This document shows positions 26,858 through 36,312 of a stretch of DNA of 64,000 nt, piece after piece. The stretch spans positions 1 to 64,000 of the forward strand of contig NZ_LOWB01000133.1 of the NCBI RefSeq assembly GCF_001522865.1, given 5' to 3'. Below the pieces are notes generated by a model. The model saw only the letters and a program-made list of their open reading frames with translations. It ran no database searches and was not told the origin of the DNA. Made by a program: the position numbers and the translations under genes. The stretch comes from Burkholderia sp. TSV86. GTDB lineage: Bacteria > Pseudomonadota > Gammaproteobacteria > Burkholderiales > Burkholderiaceae. Each line of letters opens with the position of its first letter. Position 1 is the first letter of the stretch.

Positions 26858-28091
26858 ATGAATCAGCAACGTTTGGCCCCGTCATTCGCGCTCCGGGCCT
26901 GGCGCGCTCCGCTCACCGCGTTGGCCGCCGCGTGCGCGCTCGCGGCGTGCGGCGGCAGCGGCGTGAGCACGCCACCGTCGGCCAGCAACGGCGACACGTC
27001 ATCGACAACGACATCCGGCTCGGGCTCCGGCTCGACGCAGACCGCAACCGGCACCTCGGGCGCCGTGAGCACGCTTGGCAAGACGACGACGGATCTCGGC
27101 AACACGATCGGCTCGACCAGCGTGCCGGGCCTCGGCGGCGGCGTCTCGCAAGGTGTCGGCGCAACGGTCGGCAGCACCGGCGGCATCCTGACGGCCACGG
27201 CCGATGCCGTAAGCAACGGCCTGGGGCAGACCGGCTCGATGCCGAATCCGGTCGGCACAACGGTAGCCGGGCTCGGCGGCGTCGTGAGCGCGACGGGCGG
27301 TACGCCTGCAAGGCGCGAGCCAGACGGTGCAAGCGCTCGGCACGGGCCCGCTCGCGCCGCTCGCGCCCGTCACGACGCCGATCGCGGGCGCGCTGTCGAC
27401 GGCAGCCAGCGCTGTGACCGCAGGCGGCACAACCCTCGGCAACGCCCTGTCGACCGGCCCCGTCCAGCAAGCCACACAGCCGCTCAGCGCGGCCATCACG
27501 CCGCTGTTGATCACGACCGGCCAGGCCACCCAGACGATCGGCACGACGACGGGCACGGGCCAACCGGTATCGGGCCTGTTGCAGCAAGTCGGCAGCGCGA
27601 TCAGTTCGGCAGGCCAGCAGGTTTCCGGCTCGTCGTCGCAACCGCTCGCCGGCGACGCCGGCCAGCTCGTATCGGCGCTCGGCAACACCGTGACGAACAC
27701 AGGCGGCCTCGTCAATCCGGCTGCGCCGAACGGCGCGGCGCCGATCCCCGGTCTCATCACGAGCATCGTCGGCGGCACTACGGCGACGGTCGCGAGCGGC
27801 ACCGGCTCGAACGCCAGCGCGCCACTCAGTAATCCGCTGAACGGCGCGCTGTCCACGCTCGGCGGCGCGGCGCCCGGCGGCCCGGGCAACCCGCTCGCGC
27901 CCGTCACGGGCGCCATTGGCGGCGCAAGCGGCGGCGGCAATCCGCTTGCGCCCGTCACCAGCCTACTCAATACCGTCACGGGCACGCTGACGGGCGCGGC
28001 GGCATCGCCAGGCAGTTCGACCGGCCTGCTCGCGCCCGTCACGGGCCAGCTCGGCTCGCTCGGAAGTATCGGCGGCATCGGCAATAAGTAA
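26858..28091 (+). pseudogene. second NPLAPVTG-repeat lipoprotein, frameshifted
   Basis: The first frame from the ATG at 26858 gives a lipoprotein signal (LAAACALAACGG) and repeats down to VVSATGGT. Near 27303-27307 (ACGCCTG) one extra base shifts the frame: removing one C gives GGTLQGASQTVQALGTGPLA and a frame running to the TAA at 28089-28091, about 410 residues in all. The downstream frame carries the same repeat types as its neighbour (NALSTGPVQQ, NPLAPVTGAIGG, NPLAPVTSLL). In the shifted frame the product would end in unrelated Arg-rich sequence. It may be a real mutation, phase variation or an assembly error. AGCGAGGAG precedes the ATG; the gap to the first lipoprotein gene is 56 bases. 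Confidence 0.8.
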
Positions 28092-28098
28092 TCCGAAA

Positions 28099-28130
28099 TA
28101 CCGCGCGCGGATACGAACGCGCGCGCGGTA
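28099..28130. repeat. 11-base inverted repeat after the second lipoprotein gene
   Basis: TACCGCGCGCG/CGCGCGCGGTA with a ten-base loop, eight bases after the stop codon. There is no T-run, so it is more likely an RNA-stability or processing element than a full terminator, leaving the ShlB-type gene 113 bases further on within reach of the same transcript. Confidence 0.5.
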
Positions 28131-28243
28131 TCGTTCCGGCGCCACCGGGACGACGGCATGCCGCGATACGCGGCGCACGGGGCATGGCGCACCACGTATC
28201 GACACTAGAAGATCAGAAGCAGGACGGCCTACGAGGAGTCACC

Positions 28244-29923
28244 ATGAAATCCAGACAAGAATCTTGGATGCTCGCGCTCGCGCTCGCCGCGACGGCCGGC
28301 ATCGCGCAGGCGCAAACGCGCTCGGGCGGCAATCCGCTTGAAGCCTTGCCGCAGATCAACACCCCGCAGCGGCCCAGCGTCACCGTGCAAGTCACGCCGC
28401 AGGAGCAACAGGTACAAACGCTGCTCGCCCGCCATTTGACGCCGACTTCGTTCCAGGTCGAAGGCGTGAAGTCGATTCCGTTCGCCGAAATCTCGCAACG
28501 CTTCACACCGCTCGTGGGCCGCGACATCACGATCGGCCAATTGATCGAAACGGCGAACGGCGTGACGAAGCTGTATCAGGACCGCGGCTATGCGCTGTCG
28601 TTCGCGTTCATTCCCGCACAGACGTTCGAAGGCGGCGTGGTGCGCGTGACAGTGGTCGAAGGCTACGTGTCGAATGTGAAAATCACCGGCAGGCCGGGCG
28701 CAATGGAGCCGAAGATTCGTGCGATCGCCGCGCACATCACCGACGACCGGCCGTTGCACCACGCGACGTTCGAGCGTTACGTCAACACGTTCGGGCTGCT
28801 GCCGGGCCTAAACGTGAAGGCGAACGTCGCGCCGCCGCAGAACACCGACGGCGCGACGACACTCGAGTTGAACGTCGATCGCAAGCCGTTCAACGTGAGC
28901 GCCGGGCTCAACACGAGCAATCCCGGCCTGCAAGGGCTTTTCACGGTGACCGAGAACGGACTCACATCGCTCGGCGAACAGTTGAGTCTCTCCGCCCTGT
29001 TCCCGAAAGGCCCGAACGATCAAACCTACGTGGCATTCAGCGGCGCCGTGCCGATCGGCAGCAACGGGCTCGTTACACGCGTGGACGCGAGCCACTATCA
29101 TGGCAACCCGTCGGTCGATCAAACGGCGCTGCCGGGCGTGCAGCGCACCGTCATCAACGACAAGCTCGGTCTATCGGCGTCCTATCCGCTGATGCTCAGC
29201 AATCAGCGCAGCCTGCTGGGCACGCTGTCGGGCTATGCATCGCACAACGAAGACCGTTACCAGAACCAACAGTCTGGCCGCTACATCGGCACGCGCTCGC
29301 AAGTGCGCGTGCTGCAAATGCAGCTCGATTACGCCAACGTGCAGCCCAAGCAGGTCCAACGCATCAGCTTCAATGTCGCCAAGGCGTTCGATATCCTGGG
29401 CGCGTCGAAATCGGGCATCACGAACGTGTCGGACATCTCGGCGCTGAATCCGGTCTCGACGACGTTCTGGCGCACCGGCGCGAGCTTCGTGCAAACGAAC
29501 GAATGGCCGCTCAAGATCGGCACCACCGTGCAGTTGACGGGCCAGTACAGCCCCGATTCGCTGCCGACGAGCGAGCAGATCTCGTTCGGCGCGCAGCGCT
29601 TCGCGCTCGGCTACGAGCCGGGCGAAACGTCGGGCGATTCAGGCTGGGGCGCGTCGTTCGAAATCAATCGCGCGTTCTCGCCGGGCTTCGCGTATCTGAA
29701 GAACATCACACCGTATGTGTCGTGCGACATCGCGCGCGTGTACCTGCATTCGGGCACGCCGGTGCCGCGCAAGCTGTCGTCGGTCGGGCTCAGCGTGCGG
29801 CTGACCGACAGCCACTTCTACAACCTCGATCTGTCTGTCGCGAAGCCCGTCGGCGATGCGCCGATCGAAAGCGCGTCGCGTGGCCCGCGTGTGAACGCAT
29901 CGTTCTCGTACCAACTTTATTGA
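28244..29923 (+). CDS. ShlB/FhaC/HecB-type outer-membrane transporter (two-partner secretion TpsB)
   Basis: 559 residues. Signal peptide cleaved near AQAQ (24); a POTRA domain at about 66-150 (SFQVEGVKSIPFAEISQRFTPL... GVVRVTVVEGYVSNVKI); then a 16-strand-type beta-barrel to the terminal YQLY. TpsB proteins export large beta-helical TpsA partners, but no TpsA gene is present here. The lid-lock motif normally containing RGY/RGF reads FALGYEPGETSGDSG (453-467), with Leu where the conserved Arg is expected. CGAGGAG precedes the ATG. It follows the two repetitive lipoprotein genes, which may be its cargo or partners; this is inference. Confidence 0.85.
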   Translation: MKSRQESWMLALALAATAGIAQAQTRSGGNPLEALPQINTPQRPSVTVQVTPQEQQVQTLLARHLTPTSFQVEGVKSIPFAEISQRFTPLVGRDITIGQLIETANGVTKLYQDRGYALSFAFIPAQTFEGGVVRVTVVEGYVSNVKITGRPGAMEPKIRAIAAHITDDRPLHHATFERYVNTFGLLPGLNVKANVAPPQNTDGATTLELNVDRKPFNVSAGLNTSNPGLQGLFTVTENGLTSLGEQLSLSALFPKGPNDQTYVAFSGAVPIGSNGLVTRVDASHYHGNPSVDQTALPGVQRTVINDKLGLSASYPLMLSNQRSLLGTLSGYASHNEDRYQNQQSGRYIGTRSQVRVLQMQLDYANVQPKQVQRISFNVAKAFDILGASKSGITNVSDISALNPVSTTFWRTGASFVQTNEWPLKIGTTVQLTGQYSPDSLPTSEQISFGAQRFALGYEPGETSGDSGWGASFEINRAFSPGFAYLKNITPYVSCDIARVYLHSGTPVPRKLSSVGLSVRLTDSHFYNLDLSVAKPVGDAPIESASRGPRVNASFSYQLY

Positions 29924-30110
29924 GGTGAAAAACGGCGCACGCGCGTGCCGACAAACCACGGCCCGCTTCGATTAGAAGCACTTGTATCAAACGAGCCCCC
30001 TGGTTTCACGTATTCTCACCAGGGCTCAAGCGCATCGCCATGCAACACGGCGTGCCTGCCGCAAACCGGCAATCGACGACAACGACATTGTGTAACCCAA
30101 GGAGGAAGAC

Positions 30111-30572
30111 ATGTTCCAACTGACCCGCTCTCTGCGCTCGATCACGATCGCCGGCGCGCTTGCCCTCTGCGCGGGCGGCGCGCTCGCTCAGGCGAGCAAT
30201 CCCGTCGGCGTCTGGCAGACGATCGACGATCACAGCGGCAAACCGAAAGCGCTCGTGCAGATCAGCGAGGACGCGAGCGGCGAACTGTCCGGCAAGGTCA
30301 TCAAGGGACTCGGCGAGAACGATACGCCGGATCGCCGCTGCACTGCCTGCACCGACGAGCGCAAGGATCAGCTGATCAAGGGCATGACGATCATCAAGGC
30401 GATGAAGAAGGAAGGCGATCACTGGGACGGCGGCAACATCCTCGACCCGGAAAACGGCAAGGTCTACAAGTGCAAGATGTCGCTCGAAGACGGCGGCCAG
30501 AAGCTTGTCGTGCGCGGCTATATCGGCGTGTCGCTGCTCGGCCGCTCGCAGACCTGGATCCGCCAGCAGTAA
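30111..30572 (+). CDS. DUF2147-family secreted protein
   Basis: 153 residues. Signal peptide ending ALA-QA (about 27). NPVGVWQTIDDHSGKPKALVQISE, DRRCTACTDERKDQLIKGMTII and GGNILDPENGKVYKCKMSLEDGGQKLVVRGYIGVSLLGRSQTWIR are the full DUF2147 pattern, a lipocalin-like beta fold seen in periplasmic proteins of unknown role. AGGAGGAAG precedes the ATG. The gene is followed by a strong terminator and, 560 bases on, by a decayed copy of its own 3' part. Confidence 0.88.
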   Translation: MFQLTRSLRSITIAGALALCAGGALAQASNPVGVWQTIDDHSGKPKALVQISEDASGELSGKVIKGLGENDTPDRRCTACTDERKDQLIKGMTIIKAMKKEGDHWDGGNILDPENGKVYKCKMSLEDGGQKLVVRGYIGVSLLGRSQTWIRQQ

Positions 30573-30604
30573 GCGCGAACCCGCGTGCCGCACGCGGCCA
30601 AAAG

Positions 30605-30640
30605 AAAGCCGGCCTGCGCCGCCGCGAGGCCGGCTTTCCC
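30605..30640 (+). terminator. terminator after the DUF2147 gene
   Basis: A perfect 11-base stem AAAGCCGGCCT/AGGCCGGCTTT around an 11-base loop. The T-run is short and lies within the stem end, and the hairpin may act in both directions. Confidence 0.7.
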
Positions 30641-30752
30641 ATCGATGCGGCGAGGCGCTTCGCGCCGCCCAATCAAGCTCGGGCCGCTTCGCGCCGCCGC
30701 TGCGAGCCGCCAAGCATGGCGCAGCGCGCCCGGCGCCACGATGCCGAGCGCT

Positions 30753-31088
30753 TCAACGCCCTTCGCGCTCGGACGCATGCCGCATGCGCAGGGCCATCTG
30801 CTCGCACCAGTCCTTGCTGTCGACGCCGAACAGTTCGTTCAGCACGCGCTTGAGCGCGCCGGACTCGTACCACGCCTTGAAGCGGCGATGGCAGGTCTGA
30901 TAGGCAGGAAAACGGCTCGGCATCGCCGACCAGTTTGCGCCGCTGTAGATTACCCAAAGCACACCGTTGAGCACCGCGCGCGTATCGGCGGGCGGCCGGC
31001 CGCGCAATTCGCTGCGCGAGCGTGACTCGGTCAACAAAGCGGCGACGCGCTGCCACTGTTCATCGGAGATGTCGTGATACGGCGCCAT
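30753..31088 (-). CDS. stand-alone transposase N-domain protein (IS5/IS402-type, DUF4096-like), copy 1
   Basis: 111 residues. MAPYHDISDEQWQRVAALLTESRSR, RGRPPADTRAVLNGVLWVIYSGANWSAMPSRFPAYQTCHRRFKAW is the helix-turn-helix front part of IS402-group IS5 transposases. No DDE catalytic frame follows, and no terminal repeats or target duplications are seen, so it may be a domesticated DNA-binding protein. Its upstream 43 bases are nearly the same as those of the next copy, including a CGATATCG palindrome 33 bases before the ATG. The ATG at 31086-31088 aligns with the start of copy 2. Confidence 0.7.
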   Translation of the reverse strand: MAPYHDISDEQWQRVAALLTESRSRSELRGRPPADTRAVLNGVLWVIYSGANWSAMPSRFPAYQTCHRRFKAWYESGALKRVLNELFGVDSKDWCEQMALRMRHASEREGR

Positions 31089-31120
31089 GGCTGTCTCCGT
31101 TCGGGACGAATATGACGCAA

Positions 31121-31128
31121 CGATATCG
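31121..31128. promoter_or_regulatory. CGATATCG palindrome upstream of copy 1
   Basis: Perfect 8-base palindrome at the same distance from the start codon as the one at 31940-31947; possible operator. Confidence 0.4.
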
Positions 31129-31336
31129 AGGTCCAATCGTCGAAAATTTGACGATCCTCAACGCAATGAAGGAAAAAATGACCCTCGGGATGGCGACAGC
31201 AGCGTCGCCCCGCAAAACGGCGAGGTCTAAAGGCCGCCAAGATGCCGCTTGAAGACAGGGGCATAAACGCGTCGCGCGTCGCCGTATCGGCATGTCGCGA
31301 CACGGCATGCTCGCGATTTGGGCCCGCCAGCAGTAA
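31129..31336 (+). pseudogene. decayed duplicate of the DUF2147 gene (3' part)
   Basis: Base-by-base comparison with 30366-30572 shows a diverged copy: ATCCTCAACGCAATGAAG matches ATCATCAAGGCGATGAAG; CAAAACGGCGAGGTCTAAAG matches GAAAACGGCAAGGTCTACAA (now a stop); AAGATGCCGCTTGAAGAC matches AAGATGTCGCTCGAAGAC; and the end CGCCAGCAGTAAGC is identical. Stops and frame changes rule out a product. It shows that DUF2147 plus the DUF4096-like gene was duplicated in tandem and the second DUF2147 copy was lost. Confidence 0.75.
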
Positions 31337-31496
31337 GCTCGGGCTGCGCGTCGCGCCACGCGCGCGGTGGGGAAAAGCCAGAAAAGCCGCTTCGCGCGCC
31401 TGCGCGCGAGACGAGCGCTGTTATCTATCCGATTGGACCCCGTCGTCGGCGGCAGCGAAGCCACCTGAACGAAACCGCCGAAATCGAGGCCGGTTT

Positions 31497-31907
31497 TTAT
31501 GCAGCCTGTTCGAGCGCAGGTACGGGTTCGTGGCGCGGCACGCTGGGCGACGACGGCGCGGCATTATCCGCATCGGCCGCTTTCGTGCGCAAATGCGTGC
31601 GCATACGCTGCGCCATTTGCTCGCACAAATCCTCGCTTTCGGTGCCGAACAGTTCGGCCAGCACGCGTTTAAGCGCCCCCGACTCGTGCCATGCCTTGAA
31701 ACGGCGGTGGCAAGTCTGATAAGCAGGGAAACGGCGTGGCATCGCGGACCAATTCGCGCCGCTGTAAATTACCCACAGCACACCGTTAAGCACCGCGCGC
31801 GTATCGGCGAGCGGCCGTCCACGCAACTCCTTGCGCGGACGCAGCTCGGGCAATAGAGCGGCAACGCGTTGCCACTCCTCATCGGTGATGTCGTGATACG
31901 GCGTCAT
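31497..31907 (-). CDS. stand-alone transposase N-domain protein (DUF4096-like), copy 2
   Basis: 136 residues, about 75-80% identical to copy 1 over the shared 100 residues (MTPYHDITDEEWQRVAALL, ADTRAVLNGVLWVIYSGANWSAMPRRFPAYQTCHRRFKAWHESGALKRVL). It has an extra 30-residue tail rich in Ala, Asp, Pro and Ser. The catalytic half of a transposase is absent. Both copies keep open frames while the DUF2147 copy between them decayed, which hints that the small proteins are under selection. Confidence 0.7.
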   Translation of the reverse strand: MTPYHDITDEEWQRVAALLPELRPRKELRGRPLADTRAVLNGVLWVIYSGANWSAMPRRFPAYQTCHRRFKAWHESGALKRVLAELFGTESEDLCEQMAQRMRTHLRTKAADADNAAPSSPSVPRHEPVPALEQAA

Positions 31908-32154
31908 GAGTCTCTCCGTTCTGGAAGAACATGACACAACGATATCGAGTCGAGTTGGCGTTGAATATAAGGCGACCGAAGATTTAAGAATAGTTAATAC
32001 CGAATTAACCGTAATTAACTGTTTCGCATCCTTGTCCGAACGGCCTCACAGGCACTTATGTTAGCCAGATTACATAAACTCAATTTAATCGGGCTCAATC
32101 ATTTTATTGTAAATGCCGCATCGCACCATAACTAATCGCACCGCACCAATCAAA
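31908..32154. promoter_or_regulatory. AT-rich upstream region of copy 2
   Basis: The 43 bases nearest the start repeat those before copy 1, including CGATATCG at 31940-31947. Beyond that, about 200 bases are AT-rich with repeated TTAAT/ATTAAC strings (about 31990-32025). No gene is seen; zapE ends at 32155. Confidence 0.5.
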
Positions 32155-33252
32155 TCAGGTTAGTGAAGTATTAACCAAACGGCGTGGCGTTTCGAGATAT
32201 TCCTTCGATTGCATCTCGACTATGCGTGAAATCGTCCGGCTGAATTCGTTGGCCATCGGCCCTTCGACATATAACGCCTGTGGAGGCACCGCCGCCGATA
32301 TCAGCAGCTTGACTTTGTGGTCGTACAGCACGTCGACGAGCCACGTGAAGCGGCGTGCCTCCGATGCCATCCGCGGCGACATCTGCGGCACGTCGGACAA
32401 CACGATCGCATGAAAACGGCTCGCCAGCTCCAGATAGTCGTTCTGCGAGCGCGGGCCGCCGCAAAGCGTCGCGAAATCGAACCAGACCACGCCATCGGCA
32501 CGGCGCAGCGCCTTCAGCTCGCGCTTCTCGATATGCAGGATCGGGCTCTCGTCGGGCACGGCCGCGAGCTTCGCGTATGCATGCCGCAGCGCGCGATCCG
32601 CCTCGGCACCGAGCGGGGTGTGATACACCTGCACCTGCGCGAGCGTGCGCCGTCGGTAATCGACGCCCGCATCGACGTTCAACACGTCGAGCTTGTCCTT
32701 GAGCAGCGCGATCGCGGGCAGCATCCGGTCGCGATGCAACCCGTCCGGATACAGATCGTCGGGCTGGTAATTGGACGTCATCACGAACTGCACGCCATTG
32801 ATGAACAGCTTGTCGAGCAGACGATACAGAATCATCGCGTCGGCAATGTCCGATACATGAAACTCGTCGAAGCAAATCAGACGATAGCGCTTCGCGATCC
32901 GGCGCGCGAGTTCGTCAAGCGGATCGGCCTGCCCTTTCAGTTCCTCAAGCTCGCGATGCACTTCGCGCATGAACTCGTGGAAATGCAGCCGCGTCTTGCG
33001 CTGCACCGGCACGACCGCATAGAAGCTGTCCATCAGAAAACTCTTACCGCGCCCGACGCCGCCCCACATGTACACGCCGCGCGGCAGATCGGGGCGAATG
33101 ATGAGCTTCTTGAATGCATTCGAGCGCCGCGCCTTATATGCGACCCATTCGTCATAGCATTGTTGCAGCCGTTCGACCGCCGCGCGCTGCGCGGCGTCAG
33201 ACTGGTAACCGCGCGTTCCCAGCTCGTGCTCGTAGTATTCGGTGACGTTCAT
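32155..33252 (-). CDS. zapE: AFG1-like ATPase ZapE
   Basis: 365 residues. A cytoplasmic AAA-type ATPase tied to Z-ring behaviour in cell division in E. coli. Walker A is GGVGRGKS (64-71), Walker B RLICFDEFHV near 130, and VMTSNYQPDDLYPDGLHRDRMLPAI the sensor region. Length and pattern match the family. The start codon is uncertain between two adjacent ATGs (33250-33255); no strong ribosome site is visible. It follows lpdA by 105 bases and may be co-transcribed with the 2-oxoglutarate dehydrogenase genes. Confidence 0.9.
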   Translation of the reverse strand: MNVTEYYEHELGTRGYQSDAAQRAAVERLQQCYDEWVAYKARRSNAFKKLIIRPDLPRGVYMWGGVGRGKSFLMDSFYAVVPVQRKTRLHFHEFMREVHRELEELKGQADPLDELARRIAKRYRLICFDEFHVSDIADAMILYRLLDKLFINGVQFVMTSNYQPDDLYPDGLHRDRMLPAIALLKDKLDVLNVDAGVDYRRRTLAQVQVYHTPLGAEADRALRHAYAKLAAVPDESPILHIEKRELKALRRADGVVWFDFATLCGGPRSQNDYLELASRFHAIVLSDVPQMSPRMASEARRFTWLVDVLYDHKVKLLISAAVPPQALYVEGPMANEFSRTISRIVEMQSKEYLETPRRLVNTSLT

Positions 33253-33357
33253 CATGCAAACCGGCAAGGCAAAAACAAAGGCGAGCGGGAAAACCCGCCC
33301 GCCTTCGTCGAAACAAGGTCGCCGCGCAGGCGCGAGCGCCCACGCGCGGCATCGCGC

Positions 33358-34788
33358 TTAACTGTTCAGCGAGCGCTTGTCGACGGCGAGCGCCGCCTCG
33401 CGCATCACTTCGGACAGCGACGGATGCGGATGGCAGATCCGCGCGATGTCTTCGGAAGCCGCCTTGAATTCCATCGCGACCACCGCCTCGGCAATCAGAT
33501 CCGACGCATTCGCCGAAATCACGTGCACGCCGAGCAACTCGTCCGTCTTCGCATCGGCAATCATCTTCACGAAGCCGTCCGGCTCGTTCATGCCAAGCGC
33601 GCGGCCGTTGATCGAGAACGGGAACTTACCCGTCTTGATCTCGCGGCCTTCGGCCTTCAATTGCTGCTCGGTCTTGCCGACCCACGCGATTTCCGGCTGC
33701 GTGTAGATCACCCACGGAATGCAGTTGTAGTCGATATGCGGCTTCTGGCCGTCGATCACCTCCGCCACCAGCACGCCCTCGTCTTCCGCCTTGTGCGCGA
33801 GCATCGGGCCGCGCACCACGTCGCCGATCGCGTAGACGTTCGGCACCGCGGTACGGCAGTGATCGTCGACGTCGATGAAGCCGCGCTCGTTCGCCTTCAG
33901 GCCGATCGCCTCGAGGCCGAGCCCGTCGGTGTTCGGCACGCGGCCGACCGACACGATCAGGCGGTCCGCATCGAGCGTCTGCGCGTTGCCGTCCTTATCG
34001 GTGTACGCGATCGACACGCCGTCCGCGCTCGTCTTCACGTCGCCGATTTTCACGCCGAGATGAATGTCGAGGCCCTGCTTCTTGAAGAGCTTCGCCGCTT
34101 CCTTCGCAAGCGCCTCGTCGGCCGCACCGAGAAATGCCGGCAGCGCTTCGAGCACCGTCACCTCGGCCCCCAGACGCCGCCACACCGAGCCGAGTTCGAG
34201 TCCGATCACGCCCGCGCCGATCACCGCGAGCTTCTTCGGCACGGATTCGAACGACAGCGCGCCCTCGTTGTCCGAGACGATCCGGTTGTCGACCGGGATG
34301 CCCGGCAAATGGCGCGCCTTCGAACCCGTCGCGATGATCACATGCTTCGCAGTGACGGCTTCGGTGTCGCCCTCGCCGCTCACCTCGATCGTGACGCCCG
34401 CGTCGGTCTTGCCCGTGAACTTACCGTGGCCCTTGAGCCACGTGATCTTGTTCTTCTTGAACAGGAACTCGATCCCGCCCGTCATCTTCTCGACGATCGC
34501 ATCCTTGCGCGCGAGCATCTTCGCGACATCGATCTTCACGTCGCCGACGGTAATGCCGTGATCGGCAAGGTGATGCGACGTTTTCTCGAACTCTTCCGAC
34601 GACGCGAGCAGCGCCTTCGACGGAATGCAGCCGACGTTCAGGCAGGTGCCGCCCAACTTCAGCGCGCCCGCCGGGTTCTTCCATTTTTCGATACAGGCAA
34701 CCGTTTTGCCCAATTGAGCGGCGCGGATCGCGGCGATATAGCCGCCAGGGCCGGCGCCGATCACGACGACGTCAAATTCCTTCGACAT
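33358..34788 (-). CDS. lpdA: dihydrolipoyl dehydrogenase (E3) of 2-oxoglutarate dehydrogenase
   Basis: 476 residues. Reoxidises dihydrolipoamide with FAD and NAD+. FAD-binding GAGPGG (11-16), redox-active cysteines in [12 protein letters not shown] (C49, C54), NAD domain [13 protein letters not shown], and the C-terminal active-site His in [10 protein letters not shown]. Third gene after odhA and odhB in the same direction, so it serves this complex. Sequence extends in one frame at the expected full length. Confidence 0.95.
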   Translation of the reverse strand: MSKEFDVVVIGAGPGGYIAAIRAAQLGKTVACIEKWKNPAGALKLGGTCLNVGCIPSKALLASSEEFEKTSHHLADHGITVGDVKIDVAKMLARKDAIVEKMTGGIEFLFKKNKITWLKGHGKFTGKTDAGVTIEVSGEGDTEAVTAKHVIIATGSKARHLPGIPVDNRIVSDNEGALSFESVPKKLAVIGAGVIGLELGSVWRRLGAEVTVLEALPAFLGAADEALAKEAAKLFKKQGLDIHLGVKIGDVKTSADGVSIAYTDKDGNAQTLDADRLIVSVGRVPNTDGLGLEAIGLKANERGFIDVDDHCRTAVPNVYAIGDVVRGPMLAHKAEDEGVLVAEVIDGQKPHIDYNCIPWVIYTQPEIAWVGKTEQQLKAEGREIKTGKFPFSINGRALGMNEPDGFVKMIADAKTDELLGVHVISANASDLIAEAVVAMEFKAASEDIARICHPHPSLSEVMREAALAVDKRSLNS

Positions 34789-34881
34789 GACAATCCTTTG
34801 TTCTGGCCGCGGCGCGCCGAACGGCGCTCCCGTTGTTTGGAGCCCGTGGGCGGCCGCGGCGGTTCGATGCGAAAAAGCGCG

Positions 34882-36159
34882 TTACAGGTCGAGCAGCAGG
34901 CGCGCCGGGTCCTCGAGCGCATCCTTCATCGCGACCAGCGACAGCACCGCTTCGCGGCCGTCGATGATCCGGTGGTCATACGACAGCGCGAGGTAGTTGA
35001 TCGGACGGATCACGATCTGGCCGTTCTCAACGACCGGACGCTCCTTCGTCGCATGCACGCCGAGGATTGCCGACTGCGGCGGGTTGATGATCGGCGTCGA
35101 CAGCATCGAACCGAACACGCCGCCGTTCGAGATCGAGAACGTGCCGCCCGTCATTTCCTCGATCGACAGCTTGCCGTCCTTCGCCTTCTGGCCGAACTCG
35201 GCGATCTTCTTCTCGATCTCCGCGAGGCTCAGTTGATCCGCGTTGCGCAGGATCGGCACGACGAGGCCGCGCGGCGAGCCGACGGCGATGCCGATGTCGA
35301 AGTAGCCGTGATAGACGATATCGTTGCCGTCGATCGACGCGTTCACGAGCGGGAACTTCTTCAGCGCGTGCACGGCCGCCTTCACGAAGAACGACATGAA
35401 GCCGAGCTTCACGCCGTGTTCCTTCTCGAACTTGTCCTTGTACTTCGCGCGCAGATCCATCACCGGCTGCATGTTGACTTCGTTGAACGTCGTCAGGATC
35501 GCGTTGGTCTGCTGCGATTCGAGCAGACGCTCGGCGATCCGCGCGCGCAGGCGCGACATCGGCACGCGTTGCTCCGGACGGTCGTTGAGCCACGTCGTCG
35601 CCGACGCCGGCACCTTCACGTCCGGCAGCGCCGGCTTGCGTGCGGCGGCCGGGGCAGCGGGCGCGGCGGCGGCAGGCGCGGCCTTCGCCGGCGCGGCGCC
35701 GGCGGCGAGCGCGTCGCCCTTCGTGACGCGGCCGTCGCGGCCCGAGCCCGCGACCTGGGCCGCGTCGAGCCCCTTCTCCGCGAGCAGTTTCGCAGCGGCG
35801 GGCGATGCGGCGCCCGAGCTCGACGCGACGGCAGCCGGCTGCGCGGCCGCGGCGGCCGGCGCCGCGGCGGGCTGAACGTCGGCGGCGCCGGCCGCGGCGG
35901 CCGCGATGCCGGCCTTCGCTTCGGTATCGATCGTCGCGATCACCTGGTCGGCGACGACCGTGTCACCGTCGTTCTGCAGCACTTGCGACAACACGCCCGC
36001 CGCGGGTGCGGGCACCTCGAGCACGACCTTGTCGGTTTCGAGTTCGATCAGGATTTCGTCTTGCGCGACGGCTTCGCCGGGCTTCTTCTTCCACTGCAGC
36101 ATGGTGGCTTCCGAAACCGACTCCGAAAGCTGGGGAACTTTGACTTCTACGATAGCCAT
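34882..36159 (-). CDS. odhB: dihydrolipoyl succinyltransferase (E2) of 2-oxoglutarate dehydrogenase
   Basis: 425 residues. Lipoyl domain 1-75 with the lipoylated Lys in [10 protein letters not shown] (K44); an Ala/Pro linker; a peripheral-subunit-binding domain ([31 protein letters not shown], about 125-155); and the catalytic domain with the His and Asp of SYDHRIIDG (H396, D400). Forms the core of the TCA-cycle complex that makes succinyl-CoA. The ATG at 36157-36159 starts exactly at the conserved [15 protein letters not shown]. Confidence 0.96.
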   Translation of the reverse strand: MAIVEVKVPQLSESVSEATMLQWKKKPGEAVAQDEILIELETDKVVLEVPAPAAGVLSQVLQNDGDTVVADQVIATIDTEAKAGIAAAAAGAADVQPAAAPAAAAAQPAAVASSSGAASPAAAKLLAEKGLDAAQVAGSGRDGRVTKGDALAAGAAPAKAAPAAAAPAAPAAARKPALPDVKVPASATTWLNDRPEQRVPMSRLRARIAERLLESQQTNAILTTFNEVNMQPVMDLRAKYKDKFEKEHGVKLGFMSFFVKAAVHALKKFPLVNASIDGNDIVYHGYFDIGIAVGSPRGLVVPILRNADQLSLAEIEKKIAEFGQKAKDGKLSIEEMTGGTFSISNGGVFGSMLSTPIINPPQSAILGVHATKERPVVENGQIVIRPINYLALSYDHRIIDGREAVLSLVAMKDALEDPARLLLDL

Positions 36160-36312
36160 GTGATTTTCCTGGATGCTTAATCTGGGTAACGACGAGACGC
36201 TTGCGAACGCTGCCCGGCGGCGCCGCGCTCGAACGCGTTCGTTTGTTCGAGCGCGCGCGCGGCCGGCCGCGCACGCAGGGTGCGCGACGCGCCCTGCGTG
36301 CCGCAACGTCTG

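Noticed and set aside
25355..26869. A 504-codon open frame antisense to the first repetitive lipoprotein
   Set aside because: Pro/Ala-rich mirror of the repeat gene; the plus frame has a lipoprotein signal, ribosome site and promoter.
32317..36180. A 1287-codon open frame on the plus strand
   Set aside because: Antisense of zapE, lpdA and odhB; no motifs and no ribosome site.
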